The notes: generated from the letters alone by a model not told the origin. A stretch of DNA of 64,000 nt from Shimia sp965227725 (GCF_965227725.1 NZ_CBDDGH010000005.1:1488001-1552000); one strand, 5' to 3'. Positions 41,902 to 51,047 are shown, counted from the first letter of the stretch. Program-made: numbers and translations.

Positions 41902-43434
41902 TCACAACGGAATGTTGTCGTGCTTTTTCCAAGGGTTCTTCTGCTGCTTGTTGCGTAGCGCAGCGAAGGCCCGGCTCACGCGTTTGCGTGTGCTCTGCGG
42001 CATGATCACCTCGTCGATAAAGCCACGCTCTGCGGCCACAAACGGGGTCGCAAACCGGTCTTCATAATCCTTGGTGTGCGCCGCGATCTTCTCCGGGTCA
42101 TTCAGATCCGCACGGTGGATGATCTCGGTGGCACCTTTCGCGCCCATCACCGCGATTTCCGCTGTGGGCCAGGCGTAGTTGAAATCGCCGCGCAGGTGCT
42201 TGGAGGACATCACGTCATAAGCACCGCCATAAGCCTTACGGGTGATCACGGTCACCTTCGGCACGGTCGCTTCACCATAAGCAAACAACAGCTTTGCACC
42301 GTGTTTGATCACGCCGCCATATTCCTGTGTGGTGCCCGGCAGGAAGCCCGGCACGTCCACCAGCGTCAGGATCGGAATTTCAAAACAGTCACAGAAGCGC
42401 ACAAACCGTGCGGCCTTGCGGGAGCTGTCGATGTCCAGACAGCCCGCCAGCACCATCGGCTGGTTGGCCACCACGCCCACAGTCTGGCCTTCCAGACGCA
42501 TGAAACCGGTGATGATGTTCTTGGCGTAGTCTTCCTGGATCTCGTAGAAATCGCCCTCATCCGCCACCTTATGGATCAGCTCTTTCATGTCATAAGGCGT
42601 GTTCGGATTGTCCGGGATCAGCGTATCAAGGCTTTTCTCGATCCGGCCCGGCTCGTCAAAGAACGGGCGCACTGGTGGCTTTTCGCGGTTGTTGAGCGGC
42701 AGGAAGTCGACCAGACGGCGCACTTCGGCGAGCGCCTCCACGTCGTTCTCAAACGCACCATCCGCAACAGAGGATTTCTTGGTGTGGGTGCTTGCGCCCC
42801 CCAGCTCTTCTGCGGTCACAACCTCATTGGTCACGGTTTTCACCACATCGGGGCCGGTCACAAACATATAAGAGGTGTCTTTGACCATGAAGATGAAGTC
42901 GGTCATCGCAGGTGAGTACACCGCACCACCGGCACAGGGGCCCATGATCACGCTGATCTGTGGCACCACACCGGAGGCCATCACATTGCGCTGGAACACC
43001 TCGGCATAGCCCGCCAGAGAGTCCACCCCCTCCTGAATACGCGCCCCGCCGGAATCGTTCAGACCAATGATCGGCGCGCCGTTCTGCACCGCCATGTCCT
43101 GAATTTTGCAGATCTTCTGCGCGTGGGTTTCAGACAGCGAGCCGCCAAACACTGTGAAGTCCTGAGAGAACACATAGACCATACGGCCGTTGATGGTGCC
43201 CCAGCCGGTGATCACACCGTCGCCTGCGGGCTTGTCCTTCTCCATGCCGAACTCGGTGCAGCGATGGGTTTTGAACATGTCAAACTCTTCAAAGCTGTCT
43301 TCATCCAGCAGAAGCTCGATCCGTTCCCGCGCGGTCAACTTGCCCTTGGCGTGCTGACTGTCGATCCGGCGCTGACCGCCGCCAAGGCGTGCAACCTCAC
43401 GACGCTCTTCCAATTGCTGCAAAATATCTTTCAT
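41902..43434 (-). CDS. pccB: Propionyl-CoA carboxylase beta subunit
   Basis: A 510-residue carboxyltransferase that moves CO2 from PccA biotin to propionyl-CoA. It opens MKDILQQLEERREVARLGGGQRRI and continues LTARERIELLLDEDSFEEFD. Two crotonase-like halves are visible. The N-half has GGARIQEGVDSLAGY and GPCAGGAVYSPAMTDF; the C-half has VPGFLPGTTQEYGGVIKHGAKLLFAY and ITRKAYGGAYDVMSSKHL. Length matches PccB. GAGGGA upstream sets the start. TTGCAAA half-sites lie 140-190 bases upstream, consistent with ScfR control. Confidence 0.96.
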   Translation of the reverse strand: MKDILQQLEERREVARLGGGQRRIDSQHAKGKLTARERIELLLDEDSFEEFDMFKTHRCTEFGMEKDKPAGDGVITGWGTINGRMVYVFSQDFTVFGGSLSETHAQKICKIQDMAVQNGAPIIGLNDSGGARIQEGVDSLAGYAEVFQRNVMASGVVPQISVIMGPCAGGAVYSPAMTDFIFMVKDTSYMFVTGPDVVKTVTNEVVTAEELGGASTHTKKSSVADGAFENDVEALAEVRRLVDFLPLNNREKPPVRPFFDEPGRIEKSLDTLIPDNPNTPYDMKELIHKVADEGDFYEIQEDYAKNIITGFMRLEGQTVGVVANQPMVLAGCLDIDSSRKAARFVRFCDCFEIPILTLVDVPGFLPGTTQEYGGVIKHGAKLLFAYGEATVPKVTVITRKAYGGAYDVMSSKHLRGDFNYAWPTAEIAVMGAKGATEIIHRADLNDPEKIAAHTKDYEDRFATPFVAAERGFIDEVIMPQSTRKRVSRAFAALRNKQQKNPWKKHDNIPL

Positions 43435-43566
43435 GGCAGTCCCTCATGATCTCTCTTGCGCACCACCCCGACTGCTTGGCTTTTGCCGCCAGACCACCGG
43501 AAAACACAGGCGCACACCTCGGTTGAACGATACCATAAGAAGGACATGCCCGCGGCAAAAGCTTTA

Positions 43567-43623
43567 TTCGGCAAATTTGCAAATCAGATGAAACTCCAAG
43601 GGTGCGAATTGCAAATCCGCAAA
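43567..43623. promoter_or_regulatory. TTGCAAA-type half-sites upstream of pccB (ScfR/PccR-like)
   Basis: A full TTTGCAAA lies at 43576-43583, partly overlapping an imperfect TTCGGCAA. ATTGCAAA at 43608-43615 directly abuts TCCGCAAA at 43616-43623. The region is shared by pccB (minus) and the MFS gene (plus). PccR of Rhodobacter sphaeroides is reported to bind paired TTTGCAAA sequences; here the spacing is different, so the match is to half-sites. Confidence 0.6.
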
Positions 43624-43683
43624 TCCTTCACATCTGAAATTTCTTCATGGACATTGAAAGGGTGCCCCCCTACCTCTTAGCCC

Positions 43684-44898
43684 ATGAACAGCCAGACCCG
43701 CGGCACTTTTCTGGACCGCACCACGCCACCACACATCATCACCTTGATCCTGCTGGCAGGCGTCTCTGCGCTGTGCATGAACATCTTCCTGCCAAGCCTA
43801 CCCTCCATGGCGACCTATTACGGCACGGATTATGCGGTGATGCAGCTATCCATCGCGGTCTATCTCGCGGTGAACGGCGTGCTGCAGATTGTGGTTGGGC
43901 CGATCTCGGACAAGTTTGGCCGCCGCCCGGTGATCCTCTGCGGCATGGTGATCTTTCTGCTGGCCACTTTGGGCTGCATCTTTGCCCCCAATGCCGCCAC
44001 CTTCCTGACCTTCCGCATGCTTCAGGCGGCGGTGGTTGTCGCCATGGTGCTGACCCGCGCCGTGGTGCGCGATATGGTCTCCACCGATGAGGCCGCCTCC
44101 ATGATCGGCTATGTCACCATGGGCATGACCGTGGTGCCCATGCTTGGCCCCGCCCTAGGTGGCGTGCTGGATGCGGCCTTTGGCTGGCAAGCCAGCTTCT
44201 GGATGCTCTTTCTTGTGGGGCTTGCGATCTTCTGGCTGGCCTACCGCGATCTGGGCGAAACCAAATCCGCCAGCGGTCTCAGCCTTGGAGAACAGGTCCG
44301 CCAATATCCCGAGCTGCTGACCAGCCCGCGCTTCTGGGGCTACTCGCTGGCCAACGGCTTCACCTCCGGCGCCTTCTTTGCCTACCTCGGCGGCGCACCT
44401 TATGTGGCCACCGAACTTTTTGGCATGACCTCCTCGCAGATGGGCATCTATTTCGGCGCGCCCGCAGTGGGCTATTTCATCGGCAACTTCCTGGCAGGCC
44501 GCTACTCCGCGCGCATCGGCGTGAACCGCATGGTTATGGCGGGCTGCCTGATCTGCGGCCTTGGCATCGCCACCTCGCTGTCGATCTTCTACATGGGTTT
44601 TGGCTCCGCCGAGGTGTTCTTTGGCTTCATGAGCTTTGTCGGCATCGGCAATGGGCTTGCCATCCCCAACGCCACCGCAGGTGCTTTGTCCGTGCGCCCG
44701 CAGCTGGCAGGCACCGCCTCCGGCCTCACCGGTGCAATCATGATTGGCGGCGGCGCGGCACTCTCGGCGCTGGCAGGCACGCTGCTGACACCGGAAACCG
44801 GCGCCTTCCCCCTGCTCTGGCTGATGGTGGCCACCGCAGGCTGCGCGGTGCTGGCCATCGCCCTTGTGATGCTGCGAGAAAAGCAACTGCGCCTCTAA
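43684..44898 (+). CDS. Bcr/CflA-type multidrug efflux MFS transporter
   Basis: A 404-residue major facilitator protein with twelve hydrophobic helices. It starts IITLILLAGVSALCMNIFLPSLPSMA and has the loop 2-3 motif GPISDKFGRRPVILCG. It then has the drug:H+ antiporter motif C-like GMTVVPMLGPALGGVLDAAFGWQASFW in helix 5, which marks it as an exporter. Substrate unknown. It lies between pccB and scfR, with regulator half-sites on both sides, but efflux has no obvious link to propionate use. No strong ribosome-binding site is seen. Confidence 0.9.
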   Translation: MNSQTRGTFLDRTTPPHIITLILLAGVSALCMNIFLPSLPSMATYYGTDYAVMQLSIAVYLAVNGVLQIVVGPISDKFGRRPVILCGMVIFLLATLGCIFAPNAATFLTFRMLQAAVVVAMVLTRAVVRDMVSTDEAASMIGYVTMGMTVVPMLGPALGGVLDAAFGWQASFWMLFLVGLAIFWLAYRDLGETKSASGLSLGEQVRQYPELLTSPRFWGYSLANGFTSGAFFAYLGGAPYVATELFGMTSSQMGIYFGAPAVGYFIGNFLAGRYSARIGVNRMVMAGCLICGLGIATSLSIFYMGFGSAEVFFGFMSFVGIGNGLAIPNATAGALSVRPQLAGTASGLTGAIMIGGGAALSALAGTLLTPETGAFPLLWLMVATAGCAVLAIALVMLREKQLRL

Positions 44899-44949
44899 CC
44901 CCCCCGCCGCACATCTTCGCTTCAAACCTGCACCGCCCCATCGTCGCAC

Positions 44950-45007
44950 CTTGCAAAATCCCGCTGGCGCAGCGAGATTTGCAAAGCTATCTTTGCAGCT
45001 ATGCAAA
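44950..45007 (+). promoter_or_regulatory. TTGCAAA-type half-sites upstream of scfR
   Basis: CTTGCAAA (44950-44957), TTTGCAAA (44978-44985), TTTGCAGC (44992-44999) and TATGCAAA (45000-45007) cluster within 58 bases, ending 24 bases before the GTG start. This is dense for one regulator and suggests autoregulation. Confidence 0.65.
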
Positions 45008-45031
45008 CCGGGGGACCACGGGAGGACCACT

Positions 45032-46432
45032 GTGCCAACGCAAAAGCTCTACGCAGGCGCAAAGCTACGCGAAATCCGCACGCGGCTGACGCTCACACAA
45101 AAGGACTTCGCCCAGAAACTCGGCGTCTCCCTGCCCTATCTGAACCAGATGGAAAACAACAACCGCCCAGTCTCCACCACGGTTGTGCTCGCCCTCGCCC
45201 AAGAATTCGGGCTGGACGTGACAGAGCTCAGCACCGGAGACAGCGAGCGCCTTGTCTCTGACATGCGCGAAGCGCTGGCGGATCCGGTCCTTGCCGAAAC
45301 CTCCGCCCCGCTGGCCGATCTGCGCCTCGCCGCCTCCAACGCCCCCGCGCTGGCCCGCGCCTTTCTGGAGCTGCACCGCGCTTACCGGCAGACCCATGAA
45401 CGCCTTGCCTCCCTGGACGAAGCGCTCGGACGTCAGGACGTGCAGATGCAGTCGAGCCCCTGGGACGAGGTCCGCGACTTCTTCCACTACTGTGACAACT
45501 ACATCGACGCGGTGGACCACGCCGCCGAGCGCTTTGCCCAACAGGCGGTCGAACACGGCGGCGTCCGCGCCGCCGCCCTTGCCGCGCTGCGGGAGGCTGG
45601 CATCGCCGTGTCCTTCACCGATGTCGATCACCTGCGCGCCTTTGATGCGGACACCCAGCGCCTGCAAATCTCACGCTACGCCCAGCCTGAAACCCAGACC
45701 TTCCAGCTTCTGTTGCAGGTCGCCCTGCTCCAGCACGGCACATTGCTTGAAGCCACGCTGGATTTCGCCCGCTTCCAAAGCGACGCCGCCCGCTCCATCG
45801 CCAAGATCGGCCTTGCCAACTATTTCGCGGGTGCAGCCCTCATGCCCTACGGCACTTTCTTGGAGGCCGCGCGCGACACACGCCACGATCTGGAACTGCT
45901 GGCCAACCGCTTTGGCGCTTCCATCGAACAGATCGCCCACCGGCTTTCCACCCTGCAGCGCCCCGGCAACAAAGGCATCCCCTTCTTCTTTGTGCGCGTG
46001 GATCAGGCCGGCACCATCACCAAGCGCCACTCCGCAACCCGCCTGCAGTTTGCCCGCTTCGGCGGCGCTTGCCCGCTCTGGAACGTCCACCGCGCCTTTG
46101 AGACCCCCGGCCACTTCCTGCGCCAGCTCGCCGAGACACCAGACGGCGTGCGCTATATTTCCCTCGCGCGGGATGTCTCCAAATCCGGTGGACACTTCGG
46201 CGCGCCCGTGCGCCGCTACGCCATCGCGCTTGGATGCGAGATCCGCCACGCCGACGCGCTGGTCTATGCCGACCATATGGAGCTCGACAACCCGCAGGCC
46301 TTTGAACCGATCGGCATCTCCTGTCGGATTTGTGAACGCACACACTGCCATCAGCGCTCTGTGCCGCCGCTGGAGCGCCGCCTGACGATTGACGAGAACC
46401 GCCGCGATGTGCTCCCCTACGACGTGGGCTGA
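45032..46432 (+). CDS. Short-chain fatty acyl-CoA regulator (ScfR/PccR-like)
   Basis: A 466-residue regulator. GGGAGG six bases before GTG at 45032 sets the start (PTQKLYAGAKLREIRTRLTLT). The Xre-type helix-turn-helix is at about 8-62 (TQKDFAQKLGVSLPYLNQMEN). The middle (about 170-330) corresponds to the IrrE-like region of ScfR proteins, in ANYFAGAALMPYGTFLEAARDTRHDLELLANRFG, without an HExxH motif. The C-terminal DUF2083-like part ends in a Cys/His cluster ISCRICERTHCHQRSVPPLE. ScfR proteins sense acyl-CoAs such as propionyl-CoA; its neighbour pccB is the expected target. Confidence 0.9.
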   Translation: MPTQKLYAGAKLREIRTRLTLTQKDFAQKLGVSLPYLNQMENNNRPVSTTVVLALAQEFGLDVTELSTGDSERLVSDMREALADPVLAETSAPLADLRLAASNAPALARAFLELHRAYRQTHERLASLDEALGRQDVQMQSSPWDEVRDFFHYCDNYIDAVDHAAERFAQQAVEHGGVRAAALAALREAGIAVSFTDVDHLRAFDADTQRLQISRYAQPETQTFQLLLQVALLQHGTLLEATLDFARFQSDAARSIAKIGLANYFAGAALMPYGTFLEAARDTRHDLELLANRFGASIEQIAHRLSTLQRPGNKGIPFFFVRVDQAGTITKRHSATRLQFARFGGACPLWNVHRAFETPGHFLRQLAETPDGVRYISLARDVSKSGGHFGAPVRRYAIALGCEIRHADALVYADHMELDNPQAFEPIGISCRICERTHCHQRSVPPLERRLTIDENRRDVLPYDVG

Positions 46433-46713
46433 CCAAAGGCGCGGCCCCAAACCCGCCGCATCGCTCACCAAAGCGTGAGCCATGTTGCACCCCAAGGGGG
46501 CGAACCATCCCCCTGTGAGCCACACGCGCTGCGTGCGCATCACACAACCCTCTGAAATGGTTATATTTCCCAAAACTCGCGCCCTGTTTGAAAATTGTTC
46601 AATGGCGCGGTCACACATTTTCTTTTGCGCTTGTGAAATGACAGTTGCCCCCGCGCTGTGCAGCTTGGCCCCACGACACAACAACACGATTAGCAAGACA
46701 AAGGGCCAGTCTC
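46433..46713. other. 281-base space before the barrel gene
   Basis: No gene is supported. Downstream of scfR, GCTCAC and GTGAGC form a small hairpin at about 46465-46482. A TTGAA/TTCAA inverted repeat lies at 46588-46602. AAGGG precedes the barrel start. Confidence 0.4.
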
Positions 46714-47388
46714 ATGTTCACCCGCTCTCTCCTCGGCGCAGCGCTGCTCGCCTCCACAACACTCGCAGCTCCAGCCTTCGCCAACGATTGGTATGTGCAG
46801 GGCTCCCTCGGCTACTCCTTCGCGGATGACGCCAACCACTCCGGCATCATCGGCGGCGGCACCCAGAATGTGCGCTCCGATCTTGACGATGATCTGGCAG
46901 TCGGCATCGCAGTGGGCCGCGGTATCACCAGCTTTGGAAACGGCCTTTCCCTGCGCGGCGAAGTCGAACTCTCCTACCGCTCCAACGATATCACCGCCGT
47001 AGACTTCAGCGGCAACGGTGCCGGTGCAGAAGCCAACCCGGATGGCGACATCTCCGCCACCTACCTGCTCGGCAACCTGATCGTTGACGTGGAAACCAGC
47101 TCCAAATTCACCCCGTACTTTGGTGCCGGTGTGGGTGTTGGCTTCTTTGATCAGGACATCTCTTACGGCAACGGCGTGACCATCCGCGGCGACGACGAAG
47201 TCTTCACCGCCCAGCTGATCGCAGGCACGTCCTATGACATCAACGATCAGGTCGCCCTGTTTGGTGATGTGCGCTACACCCGCGGCTTTGACGTCACAGG
47301 CACCCGCACCTCCCCGGGTGGCACCGCCAGCGTGTCTGACGACCTGTCCAACACCTCCGTGAACCTGGGTGTGCGCTTCAAGTTCTAA
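46714..47388 (+). CDS. OmpA-like outer-membrane beta-barrel protein
   Basis: A 224-residue barrel protein. AAGGG upstream of ATG 46714 and a signal peptide (MFTRSLLGAALLASTTLAAPAFA) set the start. Repeated amphipathic strands follow: DWYVQGSLGYSFADD, DLAVGIAVGRGIT, LSLRGEVELSYRSN, FTPYFGAGVGVGFFDQ and ALFGDVRYTRGFD. It ends TSVNLGVRFKF, with a terminal Phe. This fits an eight-stranded OmpA-type barrel of the outer-membrane beta-barrel (OMP_b-brl) class, with no peptidoglycan domain. Function is probably structural. It is followed by an inverted repeat and a strong terminator. Confidence 0.88.
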   Translation: MFTRSLLGAALLASTTLAAPAFANDWYVQGSLGYSFADDANHSGIIGGGTQNVRSDLDDDLAVGIAVGRGITSFGNGLSLRGEVELSYRSNDITAVDFSGNGAGAEANPDGDISATYLLGNLIVDVETSSKFTPYFGAGVGVGFFDQDISYGNGVTIRGDDEVFTAQLIAGTSYDINDQVALFGDVRYTRGFDVTGTRTSPGGTASVSDDLSNTSVNLGVRFKF

Positions 47389-47407
47389 GGCAAGCACCTT
47401 GTTCACA

Positions 47408-47445
47408 GTGTTTCATGAAATGCGCCCTAATATGTCATGAAACAC
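47408..47445. repeat. 11-base inverted repeat after the barrel gene
   Basis: GTGTTTCATGA (47408-47418) and TCATGAAACAC (47435-47445) are perfect inverted copies with 16 bases between. The structure directly precedes the terminator. Confidence 0.6.
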
Positions 47446-47448
47446 GGA

Positions 47449-47489
47449 TACGCTCCGCCCGAGTCCCCTCCGGCGGAGCGTAGCTTTTT
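47449..47489 (+). terminator. Rho-independent terminator of the barrel gene
   Basis: TACGCTCCGCC pairs with GGCGGAGCGTA around CGAGTCCCCTCC-type loop sequence, and GCTTTTT follows. It also faces the convergent YdcH gene. Confidence 0.9.
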
Positions 47490-47505
47490 AAGCGATGGCC
47501 AAAGC

Positions 47506-47745
47506 TCAGTTGGCTTTCAGATAGGCGTAAATCTCATCTTTCAGCGCACCGCGACGCTTGCGCAGATCCACTTCGGCCAGCTCTTCGCGCGGTGCCACGT
47601 TGGTTTCTGCAGTGTGCACCTTGCGGTTGATCTCATGATAGTCCGCCGCGAGCTTTGCAAAATGCTTGTCGCTCACTTTCAGCGCACTCATTTTCTCTGC
47701 AAATTCAGGGAATTCTTCGGCCAGCTCATGTGGGGTGTTAGACAT
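47506..47745 (-). CDS. YdcH family protein (DUF465)
   Basis: A 79-residue helical protein matching YdcH/DUF465. It has ELAEEFPEFAEKMSALKVSDKHFAKLAADYHEINRKVHTAE and ends LRKRRGALKDEIYAYLKAN. Two long helices forming a hairpin or coiled coil are expected. These small proteins are widespread in proteobacteria and their function is unknown. The gene converges with the barrel gene, and a terminator lies between. Upstream, at 47747-47760, is an A/G-rich AAAAAGGAGCGAAC-type ribosome-binding site on the minus strand. Confidence 0.92.
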   Translation of the reverse strand: MSNTPHELAEEFPEFAEKMSALKVSDKHFAKLAADYHEINRKVHTAETNVAPREELAEVDLRKRRGALKDEIYAYLKAN

Positions 47746-47897
47746 GCTGTTCGCTCCTTTTTCTTAGGTCCGACAGCACCATACCAACGAGAATCGGGGC
47801 CAACTTTGACCCCGATCAAATCCGCACGACAAATGCAGTTTTTAGCGTATGCGCCATGTCACCTAAGGTAGAGCCGCGCACGTAGGCTTTCAGAGCC

Positions 47898-49559
47898 TCA
47901 GCGCTGCGCCACCTGCCACTCAGGGTGGAACCACGGCGCCGCATTTGAGGACGCCAGCTGACGCCCCAGAATGTGATCTGAGGCCTTCTCCCCCGTCATG
48001 ATCGACGGCCCATTGAGATTGCCGTTGGTGATGCGCGGGAAGATCGAGCTGTCCGCCACGCGCAGCCCATCCACCCCGATCACGCGGCACTCATTGTCCA
48101 CCACCGCCATCGGATCATCCGCGCGGCCCATCTTGCAGGTGCCACAGGGGTGATAGGCGCTTTCCGCATGCTCGCGAATGAAGCCGTCGATCTCATCATC
48201 ACTCTGCAAATCCGCACCCGGCTGGATCTCATGTTTCACAAACGGCCGCATCGCCTCTTGTGCAAAAATCTCCCGTGTCAGGCGGATACAGGCACGGAAA
48301 TCCTCCCAGTCCTGCTCGGTCGACATGTAGTTGAAGGAGATATTGGGCGCAGCCTTCGGATCAGACGAGGACAGCGTGACTTCGCCGCGCGACGGCGAGC
48401 GCATCGGCCCCACATGCGCCTGAAAGCCGTGCCCTTCGGCAGCGGCCTGCCCGTCATAGCGCACCGCAATCGGCAGGAAGTGATACTGGATATCGGGATA
48501 GGAAATCCCCGCGCGCGAGCGGATAAACCCGGCCGTTTCAAACTGGTTGGACGCCCCAAGGCCTTTCTTGGTGAAAAGCCACTGCGCCCCGATCAGGCCT
48601 TTGCCAATCAGGTTCCAGTATTTGAACAGGGTGATCGGCTGTTTGCAGGCCATCTGCATATAGACCTCAAGGTGGTCCTGCAGGTTCTGGCCCACCCCCG
48701 CACGGTCCGCGACCACCTCAATGCCATGCTCCGCCAGATGCGCCGCAGGGCCAATGCCCGAAAGCATCAACAGCTTTGGCGAGTTGAGCGAGCTGGCCGA
48801 CAAGATCACCTCGATATTGGCGCGGATCACCTGCACCTTGCCGCCACGCTCAATCTCCACGCCCACGGCACGGCCGTTTTCCATCACCACCTTGCGCGCC
48901 AGGCCGCGCACAAGATCACAGTTTTCACGCTTCAGCGCAGGCTTGAGATAGGCATTGGCCGCCGACCAGCGCTGGCCCTTGTAAACGGTCATATCCATCG
49001 GGCCGAAGCCCTCTTGCTGCTGACCGTTGTAATCATCGGTGACGGGATAGCCCGCCTGACGCCCCGCCTCGACAAAAGCCGCATGCAGCGGGTTGTTGCG
49101 CGGCCCGCGGCTGATGTGCAGCGGCCCATTGGCCCCGCGCCAGTCCGGATCGCCCCCCTGCCCGCTTTCATGCCAGCTTTCCATGCGTTTGAAGTAGGGC
49201 AGCACATCCGCATAAGACCAGCCATCCGCGCCGCTCTCGGCCCAATGGTCATAATCGCCCGCATGGCCGCGCACATAGACCATGCCGTTGATCGAGCTTG
49301 ACCCGCCAATCACCTTGCCACGCGGGCAGACCAATGTCCGCCCGCCCAGATGCGGCTCCGGCTGGGTTTTGTAGCCCCAGTCATAAAGGCTCATGTTCAT
49401 CGGATAGCTCAACGCCGCCGGCATCTGGATCAGCGGCCCGGCGTCCGTGCCGCCATGCTCAATCACCAGCACCGATTTCCCGGCCTCGCTCAGACGATAC
49501 GCCATGGCGCAGCCCGCAGAGCCCGCTCCAACGATCACATAATCAGCCTGCATAGTCAT
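47898..49559 (-). CDS. betA: Choline dehydrogenase (GMC oxidoreductase)
   Basis: A 553-residue FAD enzyme that oxidises choline to betaine aldehyde at the membrane. The FAD-binding start is DYVIVGAGSAGCAMAYRLSEAGKSVLVIEHGG, and the GMC signature is CPRGKVIGGSSSINGMVYVRGHAGDYDHWAE. The C-terminal catalytic part has ESAYHPCGTCKMG with the conserved His, then SIFPRITNGNLNGPSIMTGEKASDHI with the Asn. GGAG lies just upstream; a second ATG two codons later is equally placed. It follows betB on the same strand. Confidence 0.95.
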   Translation of the reverse strand: MTMQADYVIVGAGSAGCAMAYRLSEAGKSVLVIEHGGTDAGPLIQMPAALSYPMNMSLYDWGYKTQPEPHLGGRTLVCPRGKVIGGSSSINGMVYVRGHAGDYDHWAESGADGWSYADVLPYFKRMESWHESGQGGDPDWRGANGPLHISRGPRNNPLHAAFVEAGRQAGYPVTDDYNGQQQEGFGPMDMTVYKGQRWSAANAYLKPALKRENCDLVRGLARKVVMENGRAVGVEIERGGKVQVIRANIEVILSASSLNSPKLLMLSGIGPAAHLAEHGIEVVADRAGVGQNLQDHLEVYMQMACKQPITLFKYWNLIGKGLIGAQWLFTKKGLGASNQFETAGFIRSRAGISYPDIQYHFLPIAVRYDGQAAAEGHGFQAHVGPMRSPSRGEVTLSSSDPKAAPNISFNYMSTEQDWEDFRACIRLTREIFAQEAMRPFVKHEIQPGADLQSDDEIDGFIREHAESAYHPCGTCKMGRADDPMAVVDNECRVIGVDGLRVADSSIFPRITNGNLNGPSIMTGEKASDHILGRQLASSNAAPWFHPEWQVAQR

Positions 49560-49595
49560 TCTTCTCCGACAGAGGGGCGTCCGCGCGGGCCGCGT

Positions 49596-51047
49596 TTAGT
49601 AAGGCGCTTCCACGTCGCCCATGCGCACGTAGACCGACTTCACCTGGCTGTAGTGATTGATCGCTTCCTTGCTGTTTTCGCGACCCACACCGGAGGCTTT
49701 CACCCCGCCAAAGGGCGCTTCCACAGGGGCGTCGTTGTAGGAGTTGATGAAACAGCTGCCCGCATCCAGCAGGCCAATCACGCGGTGACCACGGGTCAGA
49801 TCAGAGGTGAACACACCGGCAGACAGGCCGAACTCGGTCGCATTGGCGCGCGCAATCACCTCTTCTTCGGTGTCAAAATCCAGCACCGACATGACCGGGC
49901 CAAAGATCTCTTCGCGCGCGATGGTCATCTCATCAGTGACATCGGCAAAGACGGTGGGCTCAAGATAGAAGCCCTCACGCTCCACACGCTTGCCGCCGCA
50001 CACCAGCCGTGCGCCTTCCTCTTGGCCTTTCTCCATAAAGCCAAGCACAATGTTCATCTGACGCTCAGACACCATCGGGCCATAGCTGGTGGCCTCATCC
50101 AGAGGATCGCCAATCACCGCCGTGCCCAGACGCTCTGCCAGACGGGCGAGGAATTTCTCCTTGATGCCCTTTTGCACAAACACCCGCGTGCCGTTGGAGC
50201 AGATCTGACCGGAGCTGTAGAAGTTGCCCAGAATGGCCCCGCCCACGGCGTTTTCCACATCCGCATCATCAAAGATGATCAACGGAGACTTGCCGCCCAG
50301 CTCCATGGTCACATGCTTCATATGGCTCGCGGCGGCGGCGTAGACTTTCTTGCCGGTGGGCACAGAGCCGGTCAGGCTCACCTTGTCCACGCGCGGATCA
50401 TTCACCAGCGCGCCGCCCACTTCGCCCATGCCCTGAACGACATTGTAAACCCCCGCAGGCACACCGGCCTCATGCAGGATTTCCGCCACTTTCAAGGCGC
50501 ACATCGGCGTGGTTTCCGACGGTTTGAACACCAGCGCATTGCCGCAGGCCAAGGCAGGTGCGCCTTTCCAGCAGGCGATCTGCGTCGGATAGTTCCACGC
50601 ACCGATACCAACACAAACACCCAGCGGCTGGCGCACAGTATAGACCCAGTCCTCGCCCAGCGGGATGTGCTCGCCGGTCAGGCTGCCCGCAAGGCCGCCA
50701 AAATACTCCAGCGCATCCGCACCGCTGGTGGCATCTGCGACGCTGGTCTCCTGAAAAGGCTTGCCGGTGTCATAGGTCTCCAGCACGGAAAGCTCGTGGT
50801 TGCGCTCGCGGATGATCTCCGCCGCGCGGCACAGGATGCGGCCACGCTCGCGACCGGTCATCGCCGCCCAGATCTTCTGCCCCGCCTTGGCGCTCTCCAG
50901 CGCCTGATCAATGATCGCCGGCGTCGCCGCATGCACCTTGCCAATCACCTCGCCTGTGGCCGGATAGACGATGTCAATCTGCGCTCCGGCAGTGTCCTCT
51001 ACATAGGCCCCGTTGATGAAATGACTGGCGGTTGGTTGCAGCTGCAT
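49596..51047 (-). CDS. betB: Betaine-aldehyde dehydrogenase
   Basis: A 483-residue NAD-dependent aldehyde dehydrogenase making glycine betaine from betaine aldehyde. AAAGGAG six bases before the ATG at 51047 rejects a start 28 codons earlier. Features are FINGAYVEDTAGAQIDIVYPATGEVIG, GIGAWNYPTQIACWKGAPALACG, the Glu in MELGGKSPLIIF and the nucleophile Cys in FYSSGQICSNGTRVFV. The C-terminus is typical (FGGVKASGVGREN). It precedes betA and is divergent from betI. Confidence 0.96.
   Translation of the reverse strand: MQLQPTASHFINGAYVEDTAGAQIDIVYPATGEVIGKVHAATPAIIDQALESAKAGQKIWAAMTGRERGRILCRAAEIIRERNHELSVLETYDTGKPFQETSVADATSGADALEYFGGLAGSLTGEHIPLGEDWVYTVRQPLGVCVGIGAWNYPTQIACWKGAPALACGNALVFKPSETTPMCALKVAEILHEAGVPAGVYNVVQGMGEVGGALVNDPRVDKVSLTGSVPTGKKVYAAAASHMKHVTMELGGKSPLIIFDDADVENAVGGAILGNFYSSGQICSNGTRVFVQKGIKEKFLARLAERLGTAVIGDPLDEATSYGPMVSERQMNIVLGFMEKGQEEGARLVCGGKRVEREGFYLEPTVFADVTDEMTIAREEIFGPVMSVLDFDTEEEVIARANATEFGLSAGVFTSDLTRGHRVIGLLDAGSCFINSYNDAPVEAPFGGVKASGVGRENSKEAINHYSQVKSVYVRMGDVEAPY

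Noticed and set aside
46588..46602. TTGAA/TTCAA inverted repeat as an operator
   Set aside because: Five-base arms in an AT-rich stretch are expected by chance; there is no second copy.
47408..47445. Inverted repeat resembling a ParB parS site
   Set aside because: The TGTTTCA and TGAAACA halves are separated by a long spacer, unlike the continuous 16-base parS.
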